The notes beneath the pieces are model-generated. The model worked only from the letters and a program-made list of their open reading frames with translations, did not search any database and had not been told where the DNA came from. From assembly GCA_034670405.1 (NCBI GenBank), contig JAXDDX010000015.1, positions 4,990,001 to 5,054,000 of the forward strand: a stretch of DNA of 64,000 nt, given 5' to 3'. A program made the position numbers and the translations under genes. Source of the stretch: Hoplostethus atlanticus. Lineage: Eukaryota > Chordata > Actinopteri > Trachichthyiformes > Trachichthyidae. Shown here one piece after another: positions 56,801 through 64,000 of the stretch. Every line of letters begins with the position of its first letter. Positions within the stretch are counted from its first letter, which is position 1.

Positions 56801-58875
56801 TGAAAGGGGGGGTCCAACTCCATATTAATGCCCATGGTTTTAGAATGGGATGTCCAGCGAGCTCATATAGGTGTGATGGTCAGGTGTCCACTGACTTTTG
56901 ACCATATAGTGTACTTCCCCACTGCAGAGAGGCCCAACGAACAAGTGAAAGACTCAGAGGGAGTAAGTCAAGATGGAAAAAAAACAATAAGAAACTCAAG
57001 AAGATGACGTATGACTTAAAAACACAGGAAGAAAGGCCAGTCTCTCTTTTTCCAAGATAGGAAAATGCTATTGCTCATAAGATTTAATGTAATGACTGGA
57101 GGTGGGTAAAATGAAAGCCTGTCGGTGCTCCTTACCAACTACGGACATGAGAAGAGCAGCTGAAAGAGTTGGGAATATTACATCGCTTTATTACAATCTT
57201 CAATAAAATACAGGATTAAAGACTAGAGAATATCTTCCATCCCTTTCTCTCGCATCCCACTCAGCTCCAGCCGCTCCACCAAGCTAACGGTGGACCTGGG
57301 GTCTCTCCAGTCGGTGTGTGCAGCATCAGGCCACCGCGGGCACCCTGCACCCACCAACGCCAACACCGGCTGCCCCTCGTACAGCCGCCTGTCCACCGCG
57401 TCCTACTGCATGTCATTGGACGAGGAGCAGGGTGCTACGCTGACATCACAGGAAGTCACCCAGTATCTGGAGCTCAGCCCAAAACCCGAGAGACGCAGGT
57501 AAAGTTGCAATGACGACGGGTTTGAATGTGACTGGCATTTAGTCTAGTCAGTACGTGGTTCTAGATGGACTGAGTTAATGAAAACTACTAACTCCTCCAA
57601 ACAAGATTTGCTCCTCATTGTTAACACCATTGACCATGCCATCACTCACTCTCTCACCAGTGGCCTGCCAGAGCAGCGCCCCTCCCTGCCCCGCCCCTTC
57701 TCCCCCACCCTGGGCTACATCTGCGGTCCGCTCCCCTCCGATCAACTGGAGGACGGCACCGCTGCTGACGAGCAGGAGGCTCGGCCAATCGCGTCGCGAC
57801 GGGCCCGCCACCAGAGCACGCCCTCCTCCTGCTACAGCGAGTGGGAGGGCTCACTGTGGAACAGCTGGGGCTCGGTCATGGAGAGCAACATGGCCAGTGC
57901 CCGGACCAGCCTCATCAGCTCGGTGGACAGCTCCTACATGAACGACAATGGCAACTTCACCCGCGTCCTGGCCGCGGCGGCCGAGTCCATGAGCGGAGCC
58001 TCGTTCTCAGGTAAGGATGGGAAGAATCTTCCTGAGAAAAAAGTTAAATGTTGATTGCCAGAAATCATTCGGTTTTGGCCACAGTCAAAACAAACCATTT
58101 GAACCTAATGGCTGTATGTCTTAAGCAGATTGATGAGGAATGTGTTTGGTTCATGATTCATCAGAAAGTCCTCCTCCAACTCGTTTCTTAGAAACTGTAG
58201 TTTTAGTACAAGTAGCCAAAAGAGAAATTAAATCTTAAGTGACTTCACAAAGAACTCAAAACAGTGGAGTCCTGTTGTGTTTACTGCATTTCTCCACTAG
58301 ATGGGGCTCTCAGTCTATCAATCCTTGGCTATTATTGTATTGAGAACAATTACAGCAATGCCTCATGGCTCCAGGACTGCAAGACGAGGAGATGGGACAG
58401 AGATGACACTGCAATAGTTACTGATCTATTGGAGAGTGGCGGAATTCCCAGTCAGGAATCAATAAGTATCTGCGCCAACTCCCTGATGTTTGGGGCACCT
58501 CTTCTGCTGACAGATGCAAGCCTGGTGTGGTTTGCCTGTAATAGTTCTCCCACTTTATCTCAGGGCAGTCCAGCTGCTATCTCGCAATCCTTCAAACGAC
58601 TTTCACTGAGTTCCAAAAGTCTTCTGGCCTCCTCTGCATCCTCTCCTCTCATTAGAGGATTGTATTGAGATCCCCGCCAGCGGCTCAGACATCATACACC
58701 CCTCTCAGACTGGTACTGCGACACAGAAAATCTGCCAAGCTCAAACATAAGATTCATAATAAAACGGCAGCTGTTTTTTTTTTTTTTTTAGTTTCTGTGT
58801 GATTGGGGTGTCTGCTGTCTTTTAAAATTCAAACATACAAAAGTCATCGTGACATTTTTTTGTACATCTCTCTAG

Positions 58876-58911
<36 letters not shown>

Positions 58912-60340
58912 TTGCATGTCTGAGTAGGCTCTCCATCTGCGTACATGTCTACGGCCGTGCATGTGTCTGCCGAGACAAAGACATTCAGCATCATATCTAA
59001 GGTGGTACCAGGCAATTACTTAGGACCTTTCAGCAAATTGAACCGCCAGATGAGTCATCCTCTCCCCAATGTCACCTCATCAGTCACTCCACTCTCTATA
59101 GGCGCCGTTCAACTTTTCCCGCCTGTTTGCTGCATGCTCAGTTCCGGCTGCTTTCTGCCCCTCTGCTGGATTTAAACATACGGCAGTGCACTCGCAACCC
59201 CACGAAAGAAGTCCTATTCTCTGGAGCGCGTAACGCAGCCTCACAGTGGGCGTCGTTAAACATGAATCATTCCACTTGAAAGTGTTGCATCAGATGGAAC
59301 TACAGTAGATCCTTACACATCCCTGCCAGAGTCACCGTCCTTTTCTTCAGGGTTTAGAATCCTGTACATCTTATTCACCAATGAGGTCATTTGTCCACGC
59401 AACCTCATGTTAAGTGGACCTTAATATAAGGATGATAGAGAGGCTTCAGCAGATTGTTTTTCCTCCAAAAAACTGTTGCTCATCGTACGTTCCCGTCACA
59501 TAGAGGCTACCTTTTTGAGGAGGATGTTGTGAAGATTTCAGAGCCATGTTGGGCCACGTTCCAGTTGCCTGAAAACGCAGCCAAGCGTGGTACGAAAGCC
59601 GTCTCCGGTCTATCAACCTAACAACTCAACATTTACCAGGACACAGGATCAGATTTTATTATCCCTTGTGCGATCAACTTGGGCGAGTGCATCTATGTAG
59701 AAACCTGGCTCGGATGTTAGAGGAGAAAAGGGCTGGGATACATTCTCCATATGCAGCATTTGAGTTTGCTTCGATAGCTTGTATGTGGGATCCCAAATGC
59801 TGTAATAATTGAAATACTGCCTCTGTACCAACCTCACCCTCCCACGTCTTCCAAATCTACCACTACCATTTTTCCCCCCATGGCTGAGGAGTTATTAATG
59901 TTTATGATGGGTGCAGTAAACGAGGCAGTCCAATCCAAAAATCGGGCGATCTGAAGTGGCGATGTTTGTTTTGGCGCCTGAAACATTAAAATTGTTCTAT
60001 TTTCAGTGACACTCCTAAAAACTCCTTGCGTTTCCCTAGAGAGTCGACTTGAAAGGTGTTCCTGAAAGGGCTTGAAATGTTTACCTACTGTTCGTATAAA
60101 CTCGAGTGCCTCTGAAGTAAAAAAAAAAAAACATGTCACCTTCTTCTCTGTTTAGACTTCTCTCCGCCGGCCTCCCCACTCAGTGCCCTGTTCCCTCCGT
60201 TCCGCGGAGACGACGGCGACCCGTTCGGGGAAGCGGACCCCGTGCCGGCGTGGGACTGGAGCTCGGCCTGGGTGGAAGAGATGGAGGCCCGGTACAGAGC
60301 CCAGTATCCCGGCAGGAGCGCCAAGCCCTTCGACGCCTAG
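44826..60340 (+). CDS. robo4: ROBO4, roundabout guidance receptor 4 (19 coding exons, 1,094 aa)
   Basis: Coding exons: 44826-44889, 47978-48304, 49838-49995, 50316-50436, 50706-50844, 51549-51676, 52640-52755, 52865-53096, 53192-53313, 53423-53594, 53821-54018, 54168-54210, 54683-54798, 54881-55207, 55312-55416, 55752-55899, 57265-57498, 57661-58010 and 60156-60340. They sum to 3,285 nt in one frame. Layout: signal peptide 1-21; Ig1 (Cys53-Cys111); Ig2 (Cys155-Cys204); Ig3 (Cys247-Cys294); two FN3 domains (about 340-428 and 429-526); one membrane helix (about 554-575); cytoplasmic tail with FYVDL...KTFNSP (CC0-like), LPPPPP (about 817-822) and a GYICGP segment. The C-terminal part (WGSVMESNMASARTSL, then AWDWSSAWVEEME) matches human ROBO4 over other Robos. 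ROBO4 is an endothelial receptor that stabilises vessels and guides sprouting. Human ROBO4 (1,007 aa) has two Ig domains; this one has three. Confidence 0.96.
46255..46446 (-). mobile_element. tRNA-derived SINE (family C) in robo4 intron 1
   Basis: Read on the minus strand from 46446: a head with CAGGTAGAGCGG and a B-box-like CCCGGGTTCAA, a poly-C run, then GTGTCCCTGAGCAAGACACTG. The copy ends AATTTCCACTGGGATCGAT. All are hallmarks of an abundant teleost SINE type. The 19-bp poly-G run at 46379-46397 is an expansion within it. Confidence 0.6.
47978..48304 (+). CDS. robo4: robo4 exon 2, Ig domain 1
   Basis: Encodes SRVRAEEVPPRIVHHPSD through RNASLYIA, the Robo Ig1 signature (compare PPRIVEHPSD and RNASLEVA in ROBO1/2). 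Disulphide Cys53-Cys111. GC-rich relative to its introns. Phase 1 at both ends. Confidence 0.97.
48768..48805. repeat. 13-bp imperfect inverted repeat in robo4 intron 2
   Basis: AAACAGTGAGGGT (48768-48780) pairs with ACCCCCACTGTTT (48793-48805) with one mismatch, across a 12-bp loop. Function unknown; it could be a small RNA or DNA hairpin. Confidence 0.55.
49838..49995 (+). CDS. robo4: robo4 exon 3, first half of Ig domain 2
   Basis: Encodes VLREEFSVQPSNVEV through GHPEPNITWRKDGLP, very close to human ROBO4 VLREDFQIQP and GHPEPTVSWWKDGKP. It ends in phase 0 at GTAAGA. Confidence 0.97.
50217..50251. repeat. (TA)n microsatellite in robo4 intron 3
   Basis: Alternating TA run with one CAG interruption, about 65 bp before the next exon. 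Confidence 0.85.
50316..50436 (+). CDS. robo4: robo4 exon 4, second half of Ig domain 2
   Basis: Encodes ELSGKLIIAPAERNHSGVYV then CVATNTVGMRESRAARLSV. The ESRAAR segment is identical to human ROBO4. Phase 0 in, phase 1 out. Confidence 0.96.
50706..50844 (+). CDS. robo4: robo4 exon 5, first half of Ig domain 3
   Basis: Encodes AKPVLVLKPENVSVRTGE then FYCQAKGDPPPAVVWSRE, a third Ig domain resembling ROBO1-3 Ig3. Human ROBO4 has no counterpart. Donor in phase 2 after the Gly-Arg split. Confidence 0.92.
50970..51530. mobile_element. Degraded Tc1/mariner-like remnant in robo4 intron 5
   Basis: Text such as GTGTTCAAAAATATTGGCCCC near the left, and GAACCATTTCTGTATGCTTC...GTCACTGTCCTGCTTGAGGG inside, resembles decayed teleost Tc1/mariner non-autonomous copies. 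No intact termini or transposase frame can be drawn. Confidence 0.35.
51549..51676 (+). CDS. robo4: robo4 exon 6, second half of Ig domain 3
   Basis: Encodes YLVNPDQTLQIHYVTAQDAG then KYTCKAVNDVGVVTASAQLL, completing Ig3 with Cys294. Phase 2 in, phase 1 out. Confidence 0.93.
51883..52069 (-). mobile_element. tRNA-derived SINE (family A) with intact target-site duplication
   Basis: Flanked by a perfect 12-bp direct repeat CTATAGTGCTCA at 51883-51894 and 52058-52069. On the minus strand the body (52057 to 51895) has A-box-like GTGGCTCAGCGGTC, B-box-like GGGTTTGAATCC, then GGTCTTTCCTGTCTCTC and an AATAAAGGCAGAAATGCCC tail. It lies in robo4 intron 6, antisense to the gene. The clean duplication implies a fairly recent insertion. 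Confidence 0.85.
52640..52755 (+). CDS. robo4: robo4 exon 7, Ig3-FN3 linker and start of FN3-1
   Basis: Encodes EAPSTKQKDLHRELSVLRVA then LENVTIMAPGSNLSQVQWK. The LENVT segment matches human ROBO4 QLENVTLLNPDP. Phase 1 in, phase 0 out. Confidence 0.94.
52865..53096 (+). CDS. robo4: robo4 exon 8, FN3 domain 1
   Basis: Encodes LQSLPAQPHYLDGFEVLYRS through YKYEFKVRPYGSDLYGRESN. The YEFKVRP motif is identical to human ROBO4. Phase 0 in, phase 1 out. Confidence 0.96.
53192..53313 (+). CDS. robo4: robo4 exon 9, first half of FN3 domain 2
   Basis: Encodes VPGASPLSVSITVNHERNNT through HNGIIQGYQ, matching human ENHNGIIRGYQVW. Phase 1 in, phase 0 out. Confidence 0.96.
53423..53594 (+). CDS. robo4: robo4 exon 10, second half of FN3 domain 2
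   Basis: Encodes VWCVESEEQQYQNWTVDSSR through RYSITVAAANGAGLGIQSD, closely paralleling human VQVAAVTGAGAGEPS. Phase 0 in, phase 1 out. Confidence 0.96.
53821..54018 (+). CDS. robo4: robo4 exon 11, juxtamembrane and transmembrane helix
   Basis: Encodes the stalk, the membrane segment (about residues 554-575, VLIGIVGALLWCVLMATAVC) and the stop-transfer FRRHTRTGHLGP, equivalent to human LLLLGTAVCIHRRRR...HLGP. Phase 1 both ends. Confidence 0.96.
54168..54210 (+). CDS. robo4: robo4 micro-exon 12
   Basis: A 43-bp exon encoding GLHKLASEDLIIRHR, the counterpart of human YTSEDAILKHR. It is shown by the phase fit (1 in, 2 out) and homology. Confidence 0.92.
54683..54798 (+). CDS. robo4: robo4 exon 13, cytoplasmic tail
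   Basis: Encodes MAAPDSPWMSGAWRPTHWNE and onward, aligning with human MDHSDSQWLADTWRS. Phase 2 in, phase 1 out (GTGAGT). Confidence 0.93.
54881..55207 (+). CDS. robo4: robo4 exon 14, CC0-like region
   Basis: Encodes LPVTAKTDPNCLDPAVPIVP then YGTFYVDLTGNGLKTFNSPG. The FYVDL...KTFNSP string parallels ROBO1 YFVDLSNKINEMKTFNSP at the CC0 region. It has a tyrosine in a phosphorylatable context. Phase 1 both ends. Confidence 0.94.
55312..55416 (+). CDS. robo4: robo4 exon 15, cytoplasmic tail
   Basis: Encodes ELHAVNSVPLLPTRNQACLS through LSHLPPGRPG. It lacks obvious motifs. It is supported by its phase (1 in, 1 out) and consensus GTATGG donor, and the donor choice is the least certain in the gene. 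Confidence 0.85.
55752..55899 (+). CDS. robo4: robo4 exon 16, CC2-like LPPPPP motif
   Basis: Encodes GHPEYVNASGSPRVLHYSAS then LVDMLPPPPPIPIDDTTD. The LPPPPP core corresponds to the Ena/VASP-binding CC2 motif of Robo receptors (ROBO1 ADLLPPPPAHPP). Phase 1 in, phase 2 out. Confidence 0.94.
55979..56007. repeat. (CA)n microsatellite in robo4 intron 16
   Basis: A CA run of about 29 bp, 80 bp after exon 16, with a second short CA run at about 56017-56026. Confidence 0.8.
56337..56913 (+). mobile_element. Internally deleted Tc1/mariner transposon in robo4 intron 16
   Basis: The body at 56339-56911 starts CACTATATGGACAAAAGTCA and ends with the exact-type inverse TGACTTTTG.CCATATAGTG, flanked by TA at 56337-56338 and 56912-56913. 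The interior encodes only the C-terminal part of a DDE transposase. It contains LLFQHDCAPEH (second catalytic Asp region) and DWPAESPDLNPIEHLWEEL, the Tc1 DLNPIE signature with the final catalytic acidic residue. The N-terminal DNA-binding domain and first Asp are missing, so it is non-autonomous. Confidence 0.9.
56440..56679 (+). pseudogene. Tc1/mariner transposase C-terminal fragment
   Basis: An open frame of about 80 codons inside the element, from NATGYQNILANWVLPTLW to the stop at 56677-56679. It covers only the last third of a roughly 340-aa Tc1-type transposase. After that stop, homologous DNA continues (CGAGCCAGGCCTTCTCG), so the frame is also prematurely closed. Confidence 0.85.
57265..57498 (+). 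CDS. robo4: robo4 exon 17, cytoplasmic tail
   Basis: Encodes SSRSTKLTVDLGSLQSVCAA through LDEEQGATLTSQEVTQYLEL. The last part parallels human ROBO4 [20 protein letters not shown]. Phase 2 both ends. Confidence 0.96.
57661..58010 (+). CDS. robo4: robo4 exon 18, conserved C-terminal region
   Basis: Encodes FSPTLGYICGPLPSD (compare ROBO1 TYGYISGPLVSD) and SLWNSWGSVMESNMASARTS, then VLAAAAESM. The WGS.xE.N.AS.R.SL pattern is shared across Robo tails and closest to ROBO4. Phase 2 in, phase 1 out. Confidence 0.96.
58369..58672 (+). repeat. Diverged copy of the robo4 3' UTR segment in the last intron
   Basis: This 304-bp stretch matches 60381-60663 in the same order and orientation. Shared anchors are GCAAGACGAGGAGA, CCCAGTCAGGAATC, TTTGCCTGTAATAGTT, TTTATCTCAGGGCAGTCCAG and TCCTCTCCTCTCATTAGAG. 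The copies differ by many substitutions and small indels. It indicates an old tandem duplication within the gene. Confidence 0.88.
58879..58908. repeat. (TG)n microsatellite in robo4 intron 18
   Basis: Perfect TG run of about 30 bp. Confidence 0.9.
60156..60340 (+). CDS. robo4: robo4 terminal coding exon 19
   Basis: Encodes DFSPPASPLSALFPPFRGDD then VPAWDWSSAWVEEMEARYRA and stops with TAG at 60338-60340. The tail parallels human ROBO4 PLWEWRPDWLEDMEVSH. Very GC-rich. Confidence 0.95.
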
Positions 60341-60380
60341 GGGCCGCGCCAGAACAATTGCAGAAACGCCCCGCGGCAAA

Positions 60381-60663
60381 CTCCGGGACCGCAAGACGAG
60401 GAGAAGGGACAGAAATGACACCGCAACAGTTATCGACGTATTTGCTCGGGTGCAGTGGAATCCATTTCCCAGTCAGGAATCGATAAATATCTGGGTTTGA
60501 GTCACAATTTGAGCCAACCGTTGTTTGCCTGTAATAGTTTTCACACTTTATCTCAGGGCAGTCCAGCCACTATCTCGCATCCTTCAAATGACTTTCACCG
60601 AGTCTCAAGTCTTCCTCTCGTCTCCGCATCCTCTCCTCTCATTAGAGAAGAGGATAATGAGAT
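60381..60663 (+). repeat. robo4 3' UTR copy of the duplicated segment
   Basis: It begins 40 bp after the stop codon and is collinear with 58369-58672 in the last intron. Which copy is ancestral cannot be told from this window alone. Confidence 0.88.
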
Positions 60664-61263
60664 ACTTCCCTCGGGATATTCTCGCCTGGTGTGTTTTGAA
60701 AAGGCCAGAAAGACAGAGAGACAGGATGCAAGACAGTGAGAAAACAGTCATTAGGAAGAAGAAATACTCTGCCGCAGTATTCCGCAGAGCAAATGTTTGT
60801 TCCATCTGTGTGTTGCAGGATTTTCTCCGAGGGCTGTAGTCCTACCAAATAGACTATATCATAGCAACTTTGTACAGACCGTGTTATTGATCGTACAGCT
60901 ATAAAGAAGTGTAAATATCCAGCATATTCAACAAATGTTATTTAAAGACCTTCTGAACACATTCCAAACCATTCTCTGTCTTTCTTTTGCTCATTCATGC
61001 TACGCCCCAGGAAGTCTTTTGTATTGTTAGGTCTTTTGTCTTTTTCCATTTTTGAATGTTAGCCAAAACCTAATGAAGAATATGTAGCGAGGTTCTTTTT
61101 GAGATTTCATTCTGGTGCGTTCACCATTAACTTGAACTAATTGAAGGTTTGACCTTTTGAATAACTTGAATTTTAGTAAGACTTCCACAGAAACTCTGTT
61201 AATGCCATTGCCGTGTGCATAGCGTAGTCCTTGCATGCTTGCTGAATTTTGTATAAATTGACT

Positions 61264-61269
61264 AATAAA
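61264..61269 (+). terminator. robo4: Candidate robo4 poly(A) signal AATAAA
   Basis: A canonical hexamer 924 bp after the stop codon in AT-rich DNA. Another AATAAA-like site (AATAATAAAG) occurs at about 61540. Confidence 0.5.
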
Positions 61270-61554
61270 TAGATTCAATATTTACACGAAGATGTTCTAC
61301 ATTTTCTAAGGATCTGCAATTGTATTATAGTTTCCAATTAAAATGTTTGTATGAATTGCAATCAAGTTTAACAAAAAAAGTTTTACTTTTTACAATGATT
61401 TTTTAAAATTTTGTATCAATTGGCTTAGTCCTAGCTGAGCTAAGGAATAATTGTCTCTGCCATATTAAATATTGTATTTTGTGACTATATTTGACTATTT
61501 GAATCTGAAATTATTCCGTGTTTTCCCTCCTGGTCTTGTTAATAATAAAGAAGG

Positions 61555-61703
61555 ATCTCTGGCGGTCACCTCTGACTGGGTTAAGTAACATAAACGCTAT
61601 TTTTTTCTTTTTGTTTTTTTGTTTTTTCACCTTCTTCTCTCTTCTATTGTTAAGTGCCTTGGGTACCTTGAAAGGCGCTCTAAAAATCAAAGTTATTATT
61701 ATT
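61555..61703 (+). mobile_element. 3' end of a non-LTR retroelement
   Basis: Contains AAGTGCCTTGGGTACCTTGA then GGCGCTCTAAAAATCAAAG and an (ATT)n tail, the typical 3' terminus of teleost LINE-mobilised repeats. No reverse-transcriptase coding remains. Confidence 0.55.
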
Positions 61704-61767
61704 ATTGCACCAAATGGACACAGAGAGAGTTACCCTCCTGAATGAATGAAAACAAACAATACAATAC

Positions 61768-62500
61768 AATACAGTGCATAGCAAAAGTCCACAAATCCCT
61801 TTGAATGTGGTCGTTTTTATTGCCTTCATCCTTGAAATGGAAATGCACTTTTTTTTCACTTTCATTTGGATATTCTCACCGACATATTTAAGAGAATGTA
61901 TTAAAAAAATGGACAACTGCAACAGCACGGCTGTGGAAGTGTGCACACCCTTCAGTTAATATTTAGTAGAAGCACCTTTTAGCAAATAGAGGGCTCCGAT
62001 TTTACACTTTGCCCTTATCGCAGTGCCGCACACCTGAAACCGCTTTTTGGCATTTAGTGCTTTTAAGATGAGTACAAAGAGCTTTACTGTTTCGCTCCTA
62101 CCATGGGAGACTCTGAGGCCCCCCGAGGCTGAAGGAGCTGGATGTGAAGCAGGTCTCAAGTATCTTTCAGATTACTGACCGTTCTTCTCTAGCCTGCAAG
62201 GCGGATTTTGACCTTTGTGTTCTTCGCGGCTACGTAGACCAGGAAGGTCCTACGTAGTAATTTTGGCCCTCGTCTGTTTCGGTAGATTAACCAAGGCGGT
62301 CAGGTGCTGTTGCACCTGATAAATACCTTCTCTTCACAAACTTCCCCAACACAAAAGAAGAATTAAACCCTGCGTCACACTCGGGGACAAAGCCTCTTGT
62401 CGGTCAGACCTTGTATTGAGGCCATCAGTTGTGGAGGTTCTTTTGTGGAGGAGCCTCTTTTAGGGTTCAGTAAACCGATGGAGCTCTAAATAATATTTAG
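61768..62500. mobile_element. Degraded Tc1/mariner-like element
   Basis: The left end reads ACAGTGCATAGCAAAAGTCC, resembling the ACAGTGCCTTGC.AAAGT termini of teleost Tc1/mariner families. Inside, AATATTTAGTAGAAGCACCTTTTAGC resembles the untranslated or coding flank of those elements. The right terminus is not recognisable, so the end is approximate. Confidence 0.4.
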
Positions 62501-62697
62501 AAAAGCAGAAGAAGAATAGAAACATAATTTCATGCAGCCAAACAATGAGAAAAAAAAGGCTAAAAACTGGGATGTAGGATTAAGAGGGAAACAGCCTTAT
62601 TAGCTTTGCTGGCCAGGATCAATACTTTGCCCGTGTTAAATCTTCACATCGTGGCACGCCGTCAATACATATGCATTGCGGCAATCCTAACAGCATT

Positions 62698-62733
<36 letters not shown>

Positions 62734-63700
62734 TACTGGACTGCTAAAGGGATTATCTGGTTCAGTCACTGAGGCCATATGCTTTGTAGACAAACCTCCC
62801 AACTCCACTGTGCAACACATTCGCACAACACACACACACACAGACACACTCGTTGATAGGCCTAAACCATACATTATAGAGGTGCACATAATGTTGAATC
62901 ACGCTGGATGTCTGCTGGTCTTTTCATACTGTATACACACACACACACACCACAGCCCTGCAGGGATTTGTGCATCACAGAGTTTGGTCCAATACCAGCT
63001 TTATATAGCATGTCAGCAAACCATTGACCCATATTAGACATGTCTTGAAACCACACACACACACACAGATTTATTTCCTTCCTGTAGTCTCTGTTATTTT
63101 ACCAAAATGGATAATTACCATTCCAAAAGGAGGCAGAAACAAATGTGCAGCAGCGTGTCAGGAGTGTTATTCACTGGCCTTCTGGCTTGTTCTATCCATA
63201 CCACAATACTGTATTTGTATTTGAACAAAGCCCAACAACATGGGATGATTTTGCTCATAAATCCAGACCCATTTTAAAACTTTCCAGTGTTAAATCATCG
63301 TGTTAAATCCTCAATTTGTCACAACTCAACCCCCCCAGCTAATGTGGTCTGAAAACATGCACTATACAACAGTACACCATGAACTAGTACATAGGTACTC
63401 ATCAAACTGGACTGTTGTCACTACGCCAGGACCCTGGGCTGTATCCATAGTGAAATGTGTACATTATAGCGCATGTCTGTCTAAACCAATTTCTGATGTC
63501 ATCTACGATCATGCAGCGGCTCCAAAGTGCCAATGATCTTTTCACATTGATTGACAGCAGCGGTTACCGTGGCGCTGCATGTTAAAGTGGCAATCATTCA
63601 ATCAACTAGAAATCAATCGACATGGGTGATCTGTTTCAATATGACCACGTCAGTCAACACAGAGCCAGTTAATCCTCTCAGTACACACACACGTGAGCAC
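62501..63700. other. Intergenic, microsatellite-rich
   Basis: No gene is seen. It includes a (TG)n run at 62702-62731 and short CA runs at about 62827-62840, 62936-62951 and 63052-63067. Confidence 0.7.
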
Positions 63701-63702
63701 TC

Positions 63703-63709
63703 TCTCTCA

Positions 63710-63753
<44 letters not shown>

Positions 63754-63774
63754 CTATCTCACATGAACACACAC
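63703..63774. repeat. Compound (TC)n-(TATC)n microsatellite
   Basis: TC repeats to about 63735, then TATC tetranucleotide repeats to about 63759, then CA repeats. Confidence 0.9.
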
Positions 63775-63785
63775 ACAAATCATAC

Positions 63786-64000
63786 TTATGTCCCCGGTAG
63801 ATCATTGGCTCCGGTGCTCCATGCTAACGCTTTTTATACACTATGTTGAGTGAAAGTAGTTCTCCATGCTAACATTTTAACATACACTATGTTGAGTGAT
63901 AGTAGACTGCATGCTAACGCTTTGTATACACTATGTTGAGTGATAGTCTGCTCCATGCTAACACTTAAGCGCGTGTTGAGGTGGTTGTTAACCTCTACTG
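63786..64000. mobile_element. Second, inverted and truncated copy of the 45-bp minisatellite element
   Basis: After a lead-in TGTCCCCGGTA also found at the left end of the 13.9-kb element, and ATTGGCTCCGGTGCTCCATG matching its right end in inverse, four diverged units follow. They are marked by ATGCTAAC at 63821, 63866, 63911 and 63955, with spacings of 45, 45 and 44 bp, in the opposite orientation to the first array. No terminal inverted repeat is seen on the left side. The copy runs off or ends near the window edge. Confidence 0.8.

Larger units (their letters stand above)
60341..61290 (+). other. robo4: Probable robo4 3' UTR
   Basis: Runs from the stop codon to the AATAAA at 61264-61269. 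It includes the second copy (60381-60663) of the duplicated segment and then AT-rich sequence. The true end is inferred from the first strong signal. Confidence 0.5.

Noticed and set aside
58264..58668. 134-codon frame in the last robo4 intron
   Set aside because: It overlaps the duplicated 3' UTR segment, whose other copy is noncoding. No homology to Robo tails.
62600..64000. robo3 exons downstream of robo4
   Set aside because: ROBO3 neighbours ROBO4 in human, but no Robo-like peptide is found in this window after 60,340.

Overview
The window is nuclear DNA from a ray-finned (teleost) fish, probably an acanthomorph. Evidence: two vertebrate multi-exon genes with GT-AG introns, tRNA-derived SINEs, Tc1/mariner and TTAA-target DNA transposons, and very dense (CA)n and (CT)n microsatellites. 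I see no bacterial or viral genes, CRISPR arrays, rRNA or tRNA genes.

Layout. (1) About 1-26,860: a gene-poor flank of AT-rich homeodomain-like motif clusters, microsatellites, retroelement remnants and one striking element. That element (13,931-15,577) is a non-autonomous, TTAA-flanked DNA transposon whose interior is a 45-bp minisatellite of about 27 units organised as a 225-bp higher-order repeat. (2) About 26,870-27,000, minus strand: a candidate first exon with a clean donor, a 27-codon reading frame and a perfect CRE palindrome. From human 11q24.2 synteny it could belong to pknox2; this is inference. (3) 28,960-34,595, plus strand: tmem218, three coding exons, 115 aa, a ciliary transition-zone membrane protein. 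(4) About 34,880-44,300: an intergenic stretch with a TATA-like site and, at 40,409-40,607, a candidate alternative first coding exon for robo4. (5) 44,826-60,340, plus strand: the complete robo4 gene, 19 coding exons and 1,094 aa, with every exon junction in phase. It has three Ig domains where human ROBO4 has two, two FN3 domains, one membrane segment and a cytoplasmic tail with an LPPPPP motif. (6) 60,341-64,000: the robo4 3' region, degraded transposons and microsatellites, and at the right edge a second, inverted, truncated copy of the 45-bp minisatellite.

The TMEM218-ROBO4 neighbourhood matches human 11q24.2 (ROBO3, ROBO4, HEPACAM, CCDC15, SLC37A2, TMEM218, PKNOX2). The genes in between are not seen here. 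tmem218 and robo4 are co-oriented neighbours, not an operon, and act in unrelated processes: cilium gating and endothelial guidance/barrier signalling.
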